DNA of 50,182 nucleotides from a virus: positions 1 to 50,182 of the IMG/VR virus record IMGVR_UViG_3300044615_001189; one strand, given 5' to 3'. A program made the position numbers and the translations under genes. Numbering within the stretch: position 1 is the stretch's first letter; every line of letters starts with the position of its first letter. Positions 8,621 to 14,951 of this stretch are shown here, piece after piece. Below the pieces are notes generated by a model. It had not been told where the DNA came from. It saw nothing but the letters and a program-made list of their open reading frames with translations, and ran no database searches.

Positions 8621-9209
8621 GCACCAACTCCTCCAGGGCTCTCACATGATGCCGGTCGATCACCTGCATCACCGCCGCGCGCTGCTCCTGGCTCAGCCCG
8701 CCGACCGCCGTTGCGATCTCGCCCACCATCTGCTGGCTGGTGCGCAGCACCGCATCACGCACCTGCATCCCGGCCGCGGCGAACGCTCGCTCCGCTGCCG
8801 CCTTCTCCAGCAGCTTGCCGCTCCGCTCCTCGTAATCGAGCTTGAGCAGCATCGCCTTGTAGCCCTCGGATGCTGCCTTCGCGCTCGCAAAGGTGCCAGC
8901 GCCGGCACGGCTCCCTGGCGGCCCGATCGGTGCCACCGGTGCTGGCGGCTCCACGTCCTCCCCTCTCGCCCGCGCCTTCCCCGCGTTGATCTGCGCTGCA
9001 GTCCTCACCAGGCCCGGCTCGGTGTTGCGCTCCCACTCCAGCTCTGCAATCTCCGGGTCGATCACCCACCCGGGCCGCCCCGTGCTCCCTTTCGGCTTCG
9101 TCTTTTCCAGCTGCGCGCTGCGCTCCAGCCGGCCAGTCTTGATCGCCTTCCGCACTGCCTGCGGGCTCACGCCCTTCCTGGCGGCGAACTCAGCGACGGA
9201 GATCAGCAC
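8601..9209 (-). CDS. Terminase small subunit-like (202 aa)
   Basis: The N-terminus (LISVAEFAARKGVSPQAVRKAIKTGRL) is a helix-turn-helix like that of lambda Nu1, which recognises the packaging site. The middle is a Pro-rich linker. The C-terminal half (SEGYKAMLLKLDYEERSGKLLEKAAAERAF) is the helical, coiled-coil-like segment common in DUF1441/Nu1-type small terminases. The start is a GTG at 9209. It precedes and overlaps the large subunit gene. Confidence 0.83.
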   Translation of the reverse strand: MLISVAEFAARKGVSPQAVRKAIKTGRLERSAQLEKTKPKGSTGRPGWVIDPEIAELEWERNTEPGLVRTAAQINAGKARARGEDVEPPAPVAPIGPPGSRAGAGTFASAKAASEGYKAMLLKLDYEERSGKLLEKAAAERAFAAAGMQVRDAVLRTSQQMVGEIATAVGGLSQEQRAAVMQVIDRHHVRALEELVRAAGVA

Positions 9210-9478
9210 AACTTGACGGAGTACCCAGCCTCAACCAGTCGCGGGGACAGTTCAGCCGGCGCAGCACCAATCAGCTCGATCAGCATGTCCAGCCCCGCCA
9301 GGCCGCGCACCAACGCCACCAGCTGGTCCACCAGCAGCACCGTATGGCCGCGGCCCTTCAGCATGTCGTCCACCGTCACCTCAGGCCCCACGGCACCAAA
9401 CGTGATCCGCATCGGCCAGGCCTTCACGTGTCCGTCATCGCCCCACTGGCAGCCGTAGTTGATGCTCACCTCAATCAT
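9203..9478 (-). CDS. Hypothetical protein (91 aa)
   Basis: The family is not recognised. I chose the ATG at 9478 (MIEVSINYGCQWGDDG), which overlaps the upstream gene by eight bases. The protein looks globular, with a hydrophobic helix around LLVDQLVALVRGLAGLDMLIELIG. It ends seven bases inside the small terminase gene, so it is translated with the packaging genes. Its role is unknown. Confidence 0.65.
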   Translation of the reverse strand: MIEVSINYGCQWGDDGHVKAWPMRITFGAVGPEVTVDDMLKGRGHTVLLVDQLVALVRGLAGLDMLIELIGAAPAELSPRLVEAGYSVKLC

Positions 9479-9839
9479 CGAAGCCCGGCACGAACGGCCG
9501 TGGAGACACCACCGCATCCTGCCAGGGCATGAGCACTATGGTCCCCGGCGTCGCCTTCACCACCGACACGATGTTCTGCCCCGGTGAGGCGTCGATCCAC
9601 GTCCACACCTGCGCATCGCCCCACAGCAGCCGCGGCTGCGACACCACCACGCCATGCAGCTGCAGCATGCAGCTCCCCGGCTCGCGCATCACCTCCAGGC
9701 CCAGCCGCTCGCTCAGCGCCCAAGCCAGCACCTGGCCGCCGCGATCCACGCCATGCACACCGATCCGGTCGCGCGGGCACTGCGCCGCGATCACATCGAC
9801 CGCCGCCTCAAACCCGGCCCACGTCAGCTGGAGCAGCAT
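9471..9839 (-). CDS. Phosphoribosyltransferase-like small protein (122 aa)
   Basis: The ATG at 9839 shares a base with the stop of the ParB-like gene (TGATG). Residues from about 20 read RIGVHGVDRGGQVLAWALSERLG, resembling the first strand, loop and helix of type I phosphoribosyltransferase folds. The PRPP-binding D-D-x-x-x-T/S-G loop is not evident; ATPGTIVL stands near where it would be. It may be a degenerate or minimal PRTase-fold protein. This is a weak similarity seen by eye, and 'hypothetical protein' is the safe label. Confidence 0.5.
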   Translation of the reverse strand: MLLQLTWAGFEAAVDVIAAQCPRDRIGVHGVDRGGQVLAWALSERLGLEVMREPGSCMLQLHGVVVSQPRLLWGDAQVWTWIDASPGQNIVSVVKATPGTIVLMPWQDAVVSPRPFVPGFDD

Positions 9840-10354
9840 CAGTCCTTCCCAGGGATCCACGCCCTATTGAAGCTCCCGCCGCCCGCTTGCGCAGGCATCC
9901 CTGCACGATTGATCAGCCGCGCCACTTCCTCGCGCTCCATCCCCAGCCGCTTCTGGATCTCGCGCTCCGGCACGCCATCGGCCACCATCCGCCGCACGAT
10001 CTCCGCCATCCGCAGCACCGCATGCGTGCCCCGGGCCCGGTTGTGCCGGATCGTGCTCATCATCCGGTGCAGCGGATCCAGCCGTACCGTCACCACCGGC
10101 ACCATGCCGCCGGTGAGCGCCGCGACTCGAGGATCAGCGCTCACGGTCCATCGGTGGAACCCGTCCACGATCACGTGCTGCCCATCAGCCTCCGGCAGCA
10201 CCACGATCGGTTGCGTCCATCCGTCTTCCACCAGGCTGGTGATCAGCAGTTCCAGCTCCGGCGACGCCACCACGTTGGGGTTCCAGGCGTTGCCGACCAG
10301 CTTCTCCCGCGGCAGCCACCGCACCTTCGACACCGGTTGGTCCTTCACGCTCAC
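9839..10354 (-). CDS. ParB/Srx-domain protein, IbrB-like (171 aa)
   Basis: The protein has a ParB-N/sulfiredoxin fold: PREKLVGNAWNPN, then an IVDGFHRW motif (residues 62-69) that stands where ParB and sulfiredoxin have their nucleotide-binding GxxR/H motif. A C-terminal helical region (EREIQKRLGMEREEVARLINR) resembles a helix-turn-helix. It ends SFNRAWIP. Its GTG start overlaps the stop of the PAPS-reductase gene by four bases. A ParB-like protein paired with a DUF3440 PAPS reductase is the arrangement of IbrB and IbrA in E. coli prophages. The biochemical role of that pair is not settled. Confidence 0.78.
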   Translation of the reverse strand: MSVKDQPVSKVRWLPREKLVGNAWNPNVVASPELELLITSLVEDGWTQPIVVLPEADGQHVIVDGFHRWTVSADPRVAALTGGMVPVVTVRLDPLHRMMSTIRHNRARGTHAVLRMAEIVRRMVADGVPEREIQKRLGMEREEVARLINRAGMPAQAGGGSFNRAWIPGKD

Positions 10355-11523
10355 CGCTTCACCTCCAGCGCCTTCACCTGCTCGAACGTCAGGCCCCGCC
10401 GTTGCGCCGCCGTGATCGCCCGCTGCGTCAGCTGGCCCTTCTTCCGGCCCTTCAGATCACCACGGCTCACGATGATGCAGATGTACTTCCAGCTCAGGCC
10501 CGACATCACATCGTCCTCCGCATCCGGGATCGGCCGCGCCGTCTTCTTCCGGTGCATCTTCATCACCGACGCCAGGCCCCGCGCGATCTCGCTCCGCTGC
10601 GGCTCCGGGTACAACTGCAGCATGCTCATCGCCCACTGCTGCCAGCTCATCCCCGGCGGTGGTTCCTTCAGCCTTGCCCCGTAGAGGTCCGTCAGCGCGT
10701 ACCGGCCCGCCGTGTTCACCCCATCGACGCGCCGCAGCATCCGCTCCCACAGCTCCGGCCAGCCATCGGCATACTTCCACAGCCCGCCCAGGGGCTCCTC
10801 GCCGAACGGCGGCGTCACCCGCTGCAGGCTCACGCTTGTGCCCAGCATCGCCTGCACGTCATACGACCGGTTGTAGTCCCACCCCTGCTGGCGCGCTGCG
10901 CGCCACACGTCCTCCGCCTTCCAGTCGTAGATCGGCTTGCAGTTCACGTAGTACCCCATCCGCGCATCCGCGATGTAGTTGTCCCGCGTCCGCCGCAGCA
11001 CCGTCTGCATCCTGCGCGGGCTCTCCTGCGCACGGATCCCCGTCAGGTCCGCCACTCGCCCGCACTCCGGGCCGAACAGGCACGGGCCCACATCATCCAC
11101 CTGCATCCCCGCGCGGAACCGCGGCACATCTCGCACCGTCACCGCCCCGGCCGGCAGCGGCCGGATCCATCGATCACGCGCCGCCTCATCCCAGCACACC
11201 CACCACGGCTCGCTCCTCGAGCACGCATTGCGGTGCGTCACCGGCAGGCAGCACCACCACAGCCGCACATCCTCCCGGCCCCGCACACGCTCCACGTACT
11301 CCACCGTCTCCGGGTAGCAGGCCTCCTCATCCACGAAGTACACATCCAGCGGCAGCCGGCCGCGCTCCCGCGCCACCTGCGCCGCCAGGTTCAGCACCAC
11401 CGTCGAATCCTTCCCGCCGCTGAAGCTCACCACCACGCGGTCCACCAGGTCGTAGATCCGGTGCAGCCGCTCCAGCGCCACCGCCAGCACGTCGCGCTCG
11501 ATCGCCCTCGGCTTCAGCGTCAT
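10351..11523 (-). CDS. PAPS reductase-domain / DUF3440 protein, IbrA-like (390 aa)
   Basis: An adenine-nucleotide alpha-hydrolase (PAPS reductase fold) domain has its PP-loop SGGKDS at residues 35-40. DVYFVDEEACYPETV, CLFGPECGRVADLTGIRAQES and KPIYDWKAEDVWRAARQQGWDYN follow. The C-terminal part (MKMHRKKTARPIPD... SWKYICIIVSRGDLKGR) matches the DUF3440 tail of IbrA proteins. I chose the ATG at 11523, which gives ATGA overlap with the cupin gene. The enzyme probably activates or transfers a group using ATP or an adenylated substrate. It is unlikely to be ordinary sulfate assimilation, given the phage context and ParB partner. Confidence 0.82.
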   Translation of the reverse strand: MTLKPRAIERDVLAVALERLHRIYDLVDRVVVSFSGGKDSTVVLNLAAQVARERGRLPLDVYFVDEEACYPETVEYVERVRGREDVRLWWCCLPVTHRNACSRSEPWWVCWDEAARDRWIRPLPAGAVTVRDVPRFRAGMQVDDVGPCLFGPECGRVADLTGIRAQESPRRMQTVLRRTRDNYIADARMGYYVNCKPIYDWKAEDVWRAARQQGWDYNRSYDVQAMLGTSVSLQRVTPPFGEEPLGGLWKYADGWPELWERMLRRVDGVNTAGRYALTDLYGARLKEPPPGMSWQQWAMSMLQLYPEPQRSEIARGLASVMKMHRKKTARPIPDAEDDVMSGLSWKYICIIVSRGDLKGRKKGQLTQRAITAAQRRGLTFEQVKALEVKR

Positions 11524-12224
11524 CGCGTCTGGATCCCCGCCAGCTCCGCCGCCGACACACCGCTCACCATCGTCCTTCGCACCATCGGGTGATCCACATC
11601 CGTCGGGCCCGTGTCCGAATCCGGGTGCCACGCCACCACCGTCAGCCCGCTGTCCGCGTCCGTCAGGAATCGGTGCTCACCGTGCGGGTGGATCACGAAC
11701 ACCATCCCCGCCTGGAGCTTCTCCCGCCCCGCCGGCGTCTCGCACCATCCACGCCCACGCACCACCATCCCCACACGCACGCTCGGGTGGCTGTGCATCG
11801 TCTGCAGCGTCCCCATCGGGAACCACAGCCCATTCAGGCACGGATCCCCCAGCCGCACCGGCGGCACCAGCAGGCTGTCCGTGCAGCCGTCGATGTACCG
11901 CAGCCGCCCACGCTCCTCGAGAGGCCCGCCGATCGTCATCATCCCCAGCCAGCCCGCGCGGCTGATCACCAGCCCCCGGCTCAGGTCCGTCCCCACCGGC
12001 CGGATCTCGCACTTCCCCGGCACCGCCGCCCACATCCCCGCGGTCAGCACATGCGGCCACATGCCCGACTGCCGCACCGTCAGCGCGCCGTGCCAGCAGA
12101 ACACGAACTGCGTCGCGTCCTCACCCAGCACCAACGCCCCATCATCCACGCCCCACAGCCGACAGTCCGGCAGATCCCTCAGCAACCCATGCGCAATCTC
12201 AATCAGCTCCAGGCTTCTGCTCAT
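11520..12224 (-). CDS. Cupin-fold protein in the IbrAB-like cluster (234 aa)
   Basis: A C-terminal cupin is visible: GTLQTMHSHPSVRVGMVVRGRGW (H144, H146) and then AGMVFVIHPHGEHRF (H179, H181, H184). These are plausible metal ligands. The N-terminal half (CWHGALTVRQSG, MWAAVPGKCEIRP) may be a second degenerate cupin. The ATG at 12224 overlaps the upstream ParB-like gene by 26 bases, and the stop overlaps the IbrA-like gene, so the three genes are translationally linked. It could be a metal-dependent oxygenase, isomerase or sensor; the sequence does not say which. Confidence 0.72.
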   Translation of the reverse strand: MSRSLELIEIAHGLLRDLPDCRLWGVDDGALVLGEDATQFVFCWHGALTVRQSGMWPHVLTAGMWAAVPGKCEIRPVGTDLSRGLVISRAGWLGMMTIGGPLEERGRLRYIDGCTDSLLVPPVRLGDPCLNGLWFPMGTLQTMHSHPSVRVGMVVRGRGWCETPAGREKLQAGMVFVIHPHGEHRFLTDADSGLTVVAWHPDSDTGPTDVDHPMVRRTMVSGVSAAELAGIQTR

Positions 12225-12927
12225 CCATCCACTCCCTGCAGAGCGTCGCCAGGGCCTCGGGCATCCCCTCCAGTCCCCATCGCTCCTTCGCCATCCGCAC
12301 CGCACCCAGCACCGCCTCGCGGTCATCCCACCGCAGGTTCACGCTGAACACGTGCCGCTCCTCCACTCCGCTGCTCTCCGCCGTCGCGTCGGTGCCATCG
12401 TCCTCGGGCTCCGGCGGTGCCGCCCCGGGCCGCCCGGCCTCCGGCTCCACTCGCTCGTTCGCGTTGCTGCTGCCCCCGCCGCTCATCTCCTCGAGCACCA
12501 GGAGCTCCAGCCCATCATGCAGCCGCTGCAGCTCGTCCTCGTCGAAGCCCAGCAACCTGGGATCCAGGTCGATCGCCGCCAGCTCCTTCGCCAGCAGCTC
12601 CTGGTCCCACGTCGCGCCCTCCGCCAGCTTGTTGTCCGCCAGCAGGTACGCACGCCGCTGCTTTTCATCCAGGTGGTCGAGCACCACCACCGGCACCTCC
12701 GCCAGCCCCAGCAGCTCCGCCGCCAGCAGCCGGCCGTGGCCCGCCAGGATCCCGTCGTCGCTGTCGACCAGGATCGGCGCGGTGAAGCCGAACTCGCGGA
12801 TGCTCGCCGCGATGCTCTCCACTTGCCGTTCGGAATGGACCCGCGCATTACGCGCATAGGGCCGCAGGCGCTCCAGCGGCCACATCTCCAGCCGCTTCGC
12901 CATCGCAGGAATGCTCACGTCGCTCAT
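12199..12927 (-). CDS. ParB N-terminal domain protein (242 aa)
   Basis: This is the first gene of the leftward late block. WPLERLRPYARNARVHSERQ and ILAGHGRLLAAELLG (GHGR at 63-66) form the ParB/Srx nucleotide-binding core seen in phage ParB proteins, which are often fused to DNA methyltransferases. Here the C-terminal half is only an acidic, Pro/Gly-rich linker and a short helical tail, with no methyltransferase motifs. An alternative start lies at M9. It may act in DNA recognition or as an NTP-dependent partner for the cupin and PAPS-reductase proteins. Confidence 0.78.
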   Translation of the reverse strand: MSDVSIPAMAKRLEMWPLERLRPYARNARVHSERQVESIAASIREFGFTAPILVDSDDGILAGHGRLLAAELLGLAEVPVVVLDHLDEKQRRAYLLADNKLAEGATWDQELLAKELAAIDLDPRLLGFDEDELQRLHDGLELLVLEEMSGGGSSNANERVEPEAGRPGAAPPEPEDDGTDATAESSGVEERHVFSVNLRWDDREAVLGAVRMAKERWGLEGMPEALATLCREWMDEQKPGAD

Positions 12928-13215
12928 GCCGTCATCAGGCCATCAGCACCCATGCTTGCGCAACCATGCGCCCCCCTACCGCTGGCTCCTTCCTGATCAA
13001 TTTCTGGCGCACCAGGCCCGAAACAGCCCGCTCAGGTTCTCGCAATAACGGCGGCTTATTGAGAAACCCAGTCAGGGACTGGCTTTTGCAACCCCGAAAA
13101 TCGGCTGGCTCTAGCGAAATTCTGGGGCACGGATGCGCGCGGGTGGGTCGACCCAGAAGGACCCAAAACCGTGGGGGTGGGGGGGTGGGTGCGGAGGTTG
13201 CGGAAGGGTTGCGAA
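12928..13215. promoter_or_regulatory. Intergenic region upstream of the late block
   Basis: The longest gene-free stretch. It holds a dyad CCAGTC-AGG-GACTGG at 13068-13082 with T-runs nearby, which could be a weak terminator or an operator. It also holds a perfect 12-bp palindrome TGGGTCGACCCA at 13144-13155 and a G-rich tract with runs of five and seven G at 13172-13190. It probably holds the promoter for the leftward late genes and could hold a packaging-related site. Small ORFs across it have no protein-like character. No consensus sigma-70 promoter stands out. Confidence 0.45.
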
Positions 13216-14085
13216 TCAGGCGGGCTCGCAGGAGACCTCTACCCCGCTCTCCTTGGAGGGCTTGAGGCGCAGCCAGATGCCGCCCAGGCTCTTGGGCATG
13301 ACGATGCGCTCCACTGCCCATCCCCCTCCACCCTGGAACTCCTCCTTGTAGGTCCCTGTCTGCAGGTGCCAGCGTGTGGCGATGCGCTGCTTGCCTGCGT
13401 TGGTCAGGCGATAGCAGGGATGGGAGACGATGGTGCGCTCGTGGTTGTGGCCGTTGACCAGGATGTCGGCATCAGGGGCGATGGAGGCATAGCGGCCTCC
13501 CCCCATGGTGCCCTTGGTCACGATGCCCCCCCATGCGCCGTGATGGAAGAACAGGGTCGTGCGCCGTGTGCGCTCATCACCTCTGCTGCTGCTGCGGTAG
13601 AAGCTGAACTGCACGAAGCCCTGGTAGCGCATGTGCTCGACCGGCGAGCCATGGCGATCACGCATCAGGCGGGTGAGGTTGCCGAGCGGATCGATCTCGT
13701 TGTGGCTGATGATCGCGGTCTCGTGGTTGCCGTTGCTCATCATCAGGATGGTCTGCGCGAATGGCTTGAGCCAGTCGGCGGCCTCGTTGAGCACCAGGTC
13801 GAAGTAGTTGGAGCCGAGGTGCTCCGGGCGGATGCTGCCCTTGCTGGCGCGGCGATCGCGCTTGCCCTGCATGAGGCAGAGCACGTCGCCAAACATGAGG
13901 GCATGGCCGCCGCGGCCCTGGGCCTCCTTGAGGTGCTTGCGTAGCAGCTCACGATCGCACTTCGGATTGTCGAGGTGGATGTCGGAGCAGAGCAGGAACT
14001 CGTGGGTGCGAGGCCTGTCGTAGGGGATGCGGATCTCCAGCAGCTCCGGTGAGTGGCGCAGCAGTTTCAGCCGGTCTTGCGCCAT
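13216..14085 (-). CDS. Calcineurin-like metallophosphoesterase (289 aa)
   Basis: All metallophosphoesterase signature blocks are visible in order: D35-x-H37 (CSDIHLD), GD at 66-67 (MFGDVL), GNHE at 119-122, FFHHGAWGG, and VNGHNHERT. These bind two metal ions. The enzyme hydrolyses a phosphoester, in phages often a nucleotide or DNA end, but the substrate is unknown. The gene is oriented with the leftward replication genes and ends before the late block's upstream region. Confidence 0.88.
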   Translation of the reverse strand: MAQDRLKLLRHSPELLEIRIPYDRPRTHEFLLCSDIHLDNPKCDRELLRKHLKEAQGRGGHALMFGDVLCLMQGKRDRRASKGSIRPEHLGSNYFDLVLNEAADWLKPFAQTILMMSNGNHETAIISHNEIDPLGNLTRLMRDRHGSPVEHMRYQGFVQFSFYRSSSRGDERTRRTTLFFHHGAWGGIVTKGTMGGGRYASIAPDADILVNGHNHERTIVSHPCYRLTNAGKQRIATRWHLQTGTYKEEFQGGGGWAVERIVMPKSLGGIWLRLKPSKESGVEVSCEPA

Positions 14086-14125
14086 CTGCAGGGAAGCGGC
14101 GGTATCAGGTTAGACCAATCGCCAA

Positions 14126-14749
14126 TCAGCCTGCCTTGAGGCCATAGCCGCGCGAGGACGCCCCCAGGGCGCGAAGGATGCCGGTCTCGAGTCGCTCCTC
14201 GATGCGCTTCTGCACCGCAGCCTGGATGCGGTCTTTGTGCTTGCCGCCGAGATACATGGAGGCAACGGAGAGGCCGAAGACGAACTGCATGCCCTTGCGT
14301 GGGCTGTTGCGGGTGCGGTCGTAGCTGTAGGGGCGGTTGGTCTCGGGCTTGAAGGCGAGCTTGCCGCGGGAGCGCTGGGCGCGGTTGTACTGCAGGAAGC
14401 CCGACTTGATGAGGGTGCGCTTGCCACCGCGATAGAAGCGCAGGGTGAGCCCCTTGCGATTCTGGATGGGCTTGAACTGCTGCGCAGAGACAGGCTGGGA
14501 GCTGGCGTGGATGGCGGCCGTGGTGCCTCGGGTCTCCACGAAGAGATCGTCCTTGATGCGGGCGGAGGGGACGACGACGCCACCGCGACGCATCTCGGTG
14601 GCCATGACGACCTTGCCGGATCGGGCGGCATAGCGGACGCCGGCTTCGACGGCCTTGGGGATGTCGCGAGTGGCCAGGTTCCTGAAGGCGGCCTCCAGCT
14701 TGGCGTCGCCGGTGATGCGAGCGGAAAGGTCGACGCTGATCTGTGTCAT
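14126..14749 (-). CDS. Minor tail protein Z-like (207 aa)
   Basis: The N-terminus (ISVDLSARITGDAKLEAAFRNLATRDIPKAVEAGVRYAARSG) resembles phage GpZ/HK97 gp10-type minor tail proteins. The body is basic and ends in an amphipathic helix (IQAAVQKRIEERLETG). Such proteins normally sit beside tail-terminator or connector genes. Here it is isolated between a metallophosphoesterase and the primase, which is unusual. The alternative is an unrelated basic protein with a similar start. Confidence 0.6.
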   Translation of the reverse strand: MTQISVDLSARITGDAKLEAAFRNLATRDIPKAVEAGVRYAARSGKVVMATEMRRGGVVVPSARIKDDLFVETRGTTAAIHASSQPVSAQQFKPIQNRKGLTLRFYRGGKRTLIKSGFLQYNRAQRSRGKLAFKPETNRPYSYDRTRNSPRKGMQFVFGLSVASMYLGGKHKDRIQAAVQKRIEERLETGILRALGASSRGYGLKAG

Positions 14750-14759
14750 GGCTGCCTCC

Positions 14760-14951
14760 TGTGGGTCCAGTCTGCCAACCTGCTGAGCTTGCCAACCTCG
14801 CCAACCTGCCGACCTTTTCCCTTACGCGGGTCCACGGGCCCCTAATAGCCCCCTATTCCCCCCTTTATTTCTACTATCCCTTTTAGGTTGGAAGGTTAGA
14901 AGGGATAGCAGCCGCCTTGCAGCGCAAGGGGTTTGGCCTTGCTAACCTCAG
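14760..14951. other. Candidate replication origin with GCCAACCT repeats
   Basis: A gene-free gap beside the primase-helicase gene. It has direct copies of GCCAACCT at 14774, 14791 and 14800, and a GCCGACCT variant at 14808. Inverted copies AGGTTGG and AGGTTAG are at 14885 and 14893. GCTAACCT is at 14941, with a further AGGTTGG just inside the primase gene (14958). Between the two arrays is the most A+T-rich stretch of the neighbourhood (about 14850-14886). Iterons, an AT-rich segment and an adjacent initiator-type primase together suggest an origin. This is inference from layout. Confidence 0.5.

Noticed and set aside
4508-8845. Long plus-strand open frames (over 600 codons) opposite portal and terminase
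   Set aside because: They are rich in Arg, His and Pro with no domains and mirror well-supported minus-strand genes; GC-rich DNA lacks stops in shadow frames.
9203-12927. Restriction-modification or DNA phosphorothioation (Dnd) operon
   Set aside because: The PAPS-reductase domain recalls DndC, but there is no DndA, DndD or DndE and no restriction gene; the DUF3440 tail points to IbrA-like proteins.
12935-13351. Small ORFs on both strands in the late control region
   Set aside because: They overlap palindromes and a G-rich tract, lack ribosome sites in good position, and have no protein-like pattern.
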